Shown: positions 63,037 to 64,000 of the stretch, piece after piece
Layout of the letters: each line of letters opens with the position of its first letter
How positions within the stretch are numbered: position 1 is the stretch's first letter
From: Hoeflea sp038900095
GTDB taxonomy: Bacteria; Pseudomonadota; Alphaproteobacteria; Rhizobiales; Rhizobiaceae
Assembly (NCBI RefSeq): GCF_038900095.1
Contig: NZ_JBBMQQ010000002.1
Span: 620,001 to 684,000 of the forward strand
Length of the DNA: 64,000 nucleotides
Direction: 5' to 3'
Translations under genes and position numbers: made by a program
Notes under the pieces: model-generated
The model's database searches: none
The model's input: the letters and a program-made list of their open reading frames with translations, nothing else
Told to the model about the DNA's origin: nothing

Positions 63037-63083
63037 GAAACCAGGTTCAGTGAACCTGAGGGCACTACGTATGAACTGGTTTC
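63037..63083. repeat. Nested inverted repeats next to the attachment remnant
   Basis: An inner dyad CAGGTTCA-g-TGAACCTG (63042-63058) overlaps the left arm of a wider inverted repeat GAAACCAG (63037-63044) / CTGGTTTC (63076-63083). It lies just after the stop codon of the last gene and about 100 bases from the tRNA fragment. It may be a terminator or an arm-type integrase site. Confidence 0.45.
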
Positions 63084-63102
63084 AATTTCTGCCGGTCGTA
63101 AC

Positions 63103-64000
63103 TTAGTCCTCATAGAGCGCTAGGAGCAGATTCGGATTGCCGCCCTCACCGGTGAGATATGCCAAAAGGTCATCGAGAATGGGCAGATACTTCTTCTGCT
63201 TTCTCTCAAAAGCATCATCCGTGCCCCATCGGTTCAAAATGTCCGCGCGTGCATTCACAATCACTTCAGCCAGTCGATCTGCAACAGGATCCTGGCCGGT
63301 GAGAAGGGCCCAAGGTTCCTTCAGTCTCCAGCGTAACAGCCCGCCGATCAGGAATGGTGCATAGTTGAATCGGGTGTATTGCGTTTCGTATTCCCGCCTG
63401 AACTCGAAGATTGCCCGTTCGGCAATTATGTCGACATCACTGCGAGACAGCAGTAGTGGGGCGGTCTGTGAACGTGACAGCAACAGGGAGACACAAGCGC
63501 TCTCGGCACGGTAATTCCAGGTTTCAATTCCACGTTTCAAGATTGACGCGAGAATGCGCTTCTCGGTCGCTTGATTGTTTACCGTTCTCGCAATCCCTTG
63601 GTAGACGAGGACCCAATTGGCCTGATGCCAGACGAAGGGGTGAGTGCCGACAGTTCCGGAATGATTTTCAATACATTCAAGCAGCCATTGTGCCACCTCG
63701 TCCGGAGAACGACGGAACTGCCAGGTTAAGAACTGAAGAGCTGCGTTGTCCTGTTCGGCATGCCTTGATCCCGCGCTCAGGCGTTTTTCTGTGAGATCGA
63801 CAGCTCGGCGGATCAGCTCGTCGAGCTGTTTTACCGATGCTGGCAATACTTCCGATGGAAGCTCGCCGTCGCTGGATACACAATACTCTCCGCCCGGTCG
63901 GGAGCTCGCTTTCTGCGCCATCTGACGCCAGTCAATGGCTTCCTCGTCAATCTGCTCTAGCAACGAAAGCATGCCCGGCGAATTTGGCGCATCATTCCAA
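63103..64000 (-). CDS. Unrecognised protein, N terminus beyond window edge
   Basis: At least 289 residues. An ATG is at 63972 but has no ribosome binding site, and the frame stays open to the window end, so the gene is probably 5' truncated. The sequence looks mostly alpha-helical, with Leu/Arg-rich helices (for example LDELIRRAVDLTEKRLSAG, ERAIFEFRREYETQYTRFNY) and a Trp-rich middle (THPFVWHQANWVLVYQGIAR). No catalytic motif, signal or membrane segment is evident and no family is recognised. Its base composition is visibly lower in GC than the rest of the window and it lies on the element side of the tRNA fragment. It may be the end of a larger cargo protein. Confidence 0.7.
   Translation of the reverse strand, partial: WNDAPNSPGMLSLLEQIDEEAIDWRQMAQKASSRPGGEYCVSSDGELPSEVLPASVKQLDELIRRAVDLTEKRLSAGSRHAEQDNAALQFLTWQFRRSPDEVAQWLLECIENHSGTVGTHPFVWHQANWVLVYQGIARTVNNQATEKRILASILKRGIETWNYRAESACVSLLLSRSQTAPLLLSRSDVDIIAERAIFEFRREYETQYTRFNYAPFLIGGLLRWRLKEPWALLTGQDPVADRLAEVIVNARADILNRWGTDDAFERKQKKYLPILDDLLAYLTGEGGNPNLLLALYED

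Larger units (their letters stand above)
62713..63102. other. Junction region between the core chromosome and a putative integrated element
   Basis: About 390 bases without a credible gene. It carries a small hairpin AAACCCC-tgt-GGGGTTT near 62837-62852, the tRNA 3' fragment at 62892-62941 and inverted repeats at 63037-63083, which are reported separately. The small open frames are not supported. Confidence 0.45.

Overview
The window reads as chromosomal DNA of an alphaproteobacterium of the order Hyphomicrobiales (Rhizobiales), probably a Rhizobiaceae- or Hoeflea-like marine or soil heterotroph. The evidence is the gene content and order: a glgP-glgB-glgC-glgA-pgm-glgX run, a soxB-D-A-G sarcosine oxidase operon, a three-gene pntAA-pntAB-pntB transhydrogenase next to an aa3 oxidase subunit IV gene, an rpsU-like S21 with a basic tail, DUF992 and BTLCP proteins, and high-GC codon use throughout. 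The genus is an inference.

Layout. 1-1303: two overlapping GNAT acetyltransferase genes and a small membrane protein. 1304-2997 (-): a DUF1007/NicO nickel-cobalt export pair. 3091-3984 (-): a LysR regulator. 4085-6333: a structured leader (speF-type candidate), a 377-residue ornithine/lysine decarboxylase and a GNAT acetyltransferase. 6344-8452 (-): a GMC sugar dehydrogenase and its Tat-exported small subunit. 8748-13226: a small glyoxalase-superfamily-type protein, a CobW GTPase with a WD40 partner (zinc handling), an FAD amine-oxidase-like protein and a creatininase-family amidohydrolase. 13282-16745: MarR, then LacI overlapping a D-2-hydroxyacid dehydrogenase, then a glutamine-amidotransferase-like hydrolase. 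17045-20931: a TRAP transporter for 2-oxoacid-like substrates, with the binding protein convergent to the two permease genes. 21158-25627: an SDR and a fused indolepyruvate ferredoxin oxidoreductase.

25786-29071: a membrane PAS-GGDEF-EAL protein followed by an autoinducer-synthase-like (FeeM/GNAT fold) gene that has a textbook CtrA box upstream. 29221-32506: cox subunit IV and pnt genes. 32579-34517 (-): DUF992, a TPR lipoprotein and rpsU. 34853-40351: sarcosine oxidase operon with an inserted cupin gene. 40373-40855 (-): MaoC-like protein. 40968-52006 (-): the complete glycogen operon, with most genes translationally coupled.

52239-62666: a cell-surface block. It holds a membrane sulfatase/phosphotransferase and a LapG-like BTLCP protease divergent from a 2,406-residue repeat adhesin with RTX and type I secretion signals at its C terminus. 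The adhesin has an N-terminal region with a possible LapG cleavage motif, two nearly identical tandem VCBS-like repeats and an apparent carbohydrate-binding module inserted inside another repeat. This protease/adhesin pair is the most coherent candidate system in the window.

The right edge carries a second notable signal: a 50-nt 3' half of a tRNA-Val(GAC) gene at 62892-62941 without its 5' half. This is what an integrative element leaves at its distal attachment site. Its orientation predicts that the element lies to the right, beginning around 62942 and continuing past the window. The last, unrecognised, lower-GC gene would be its first visible cargo.
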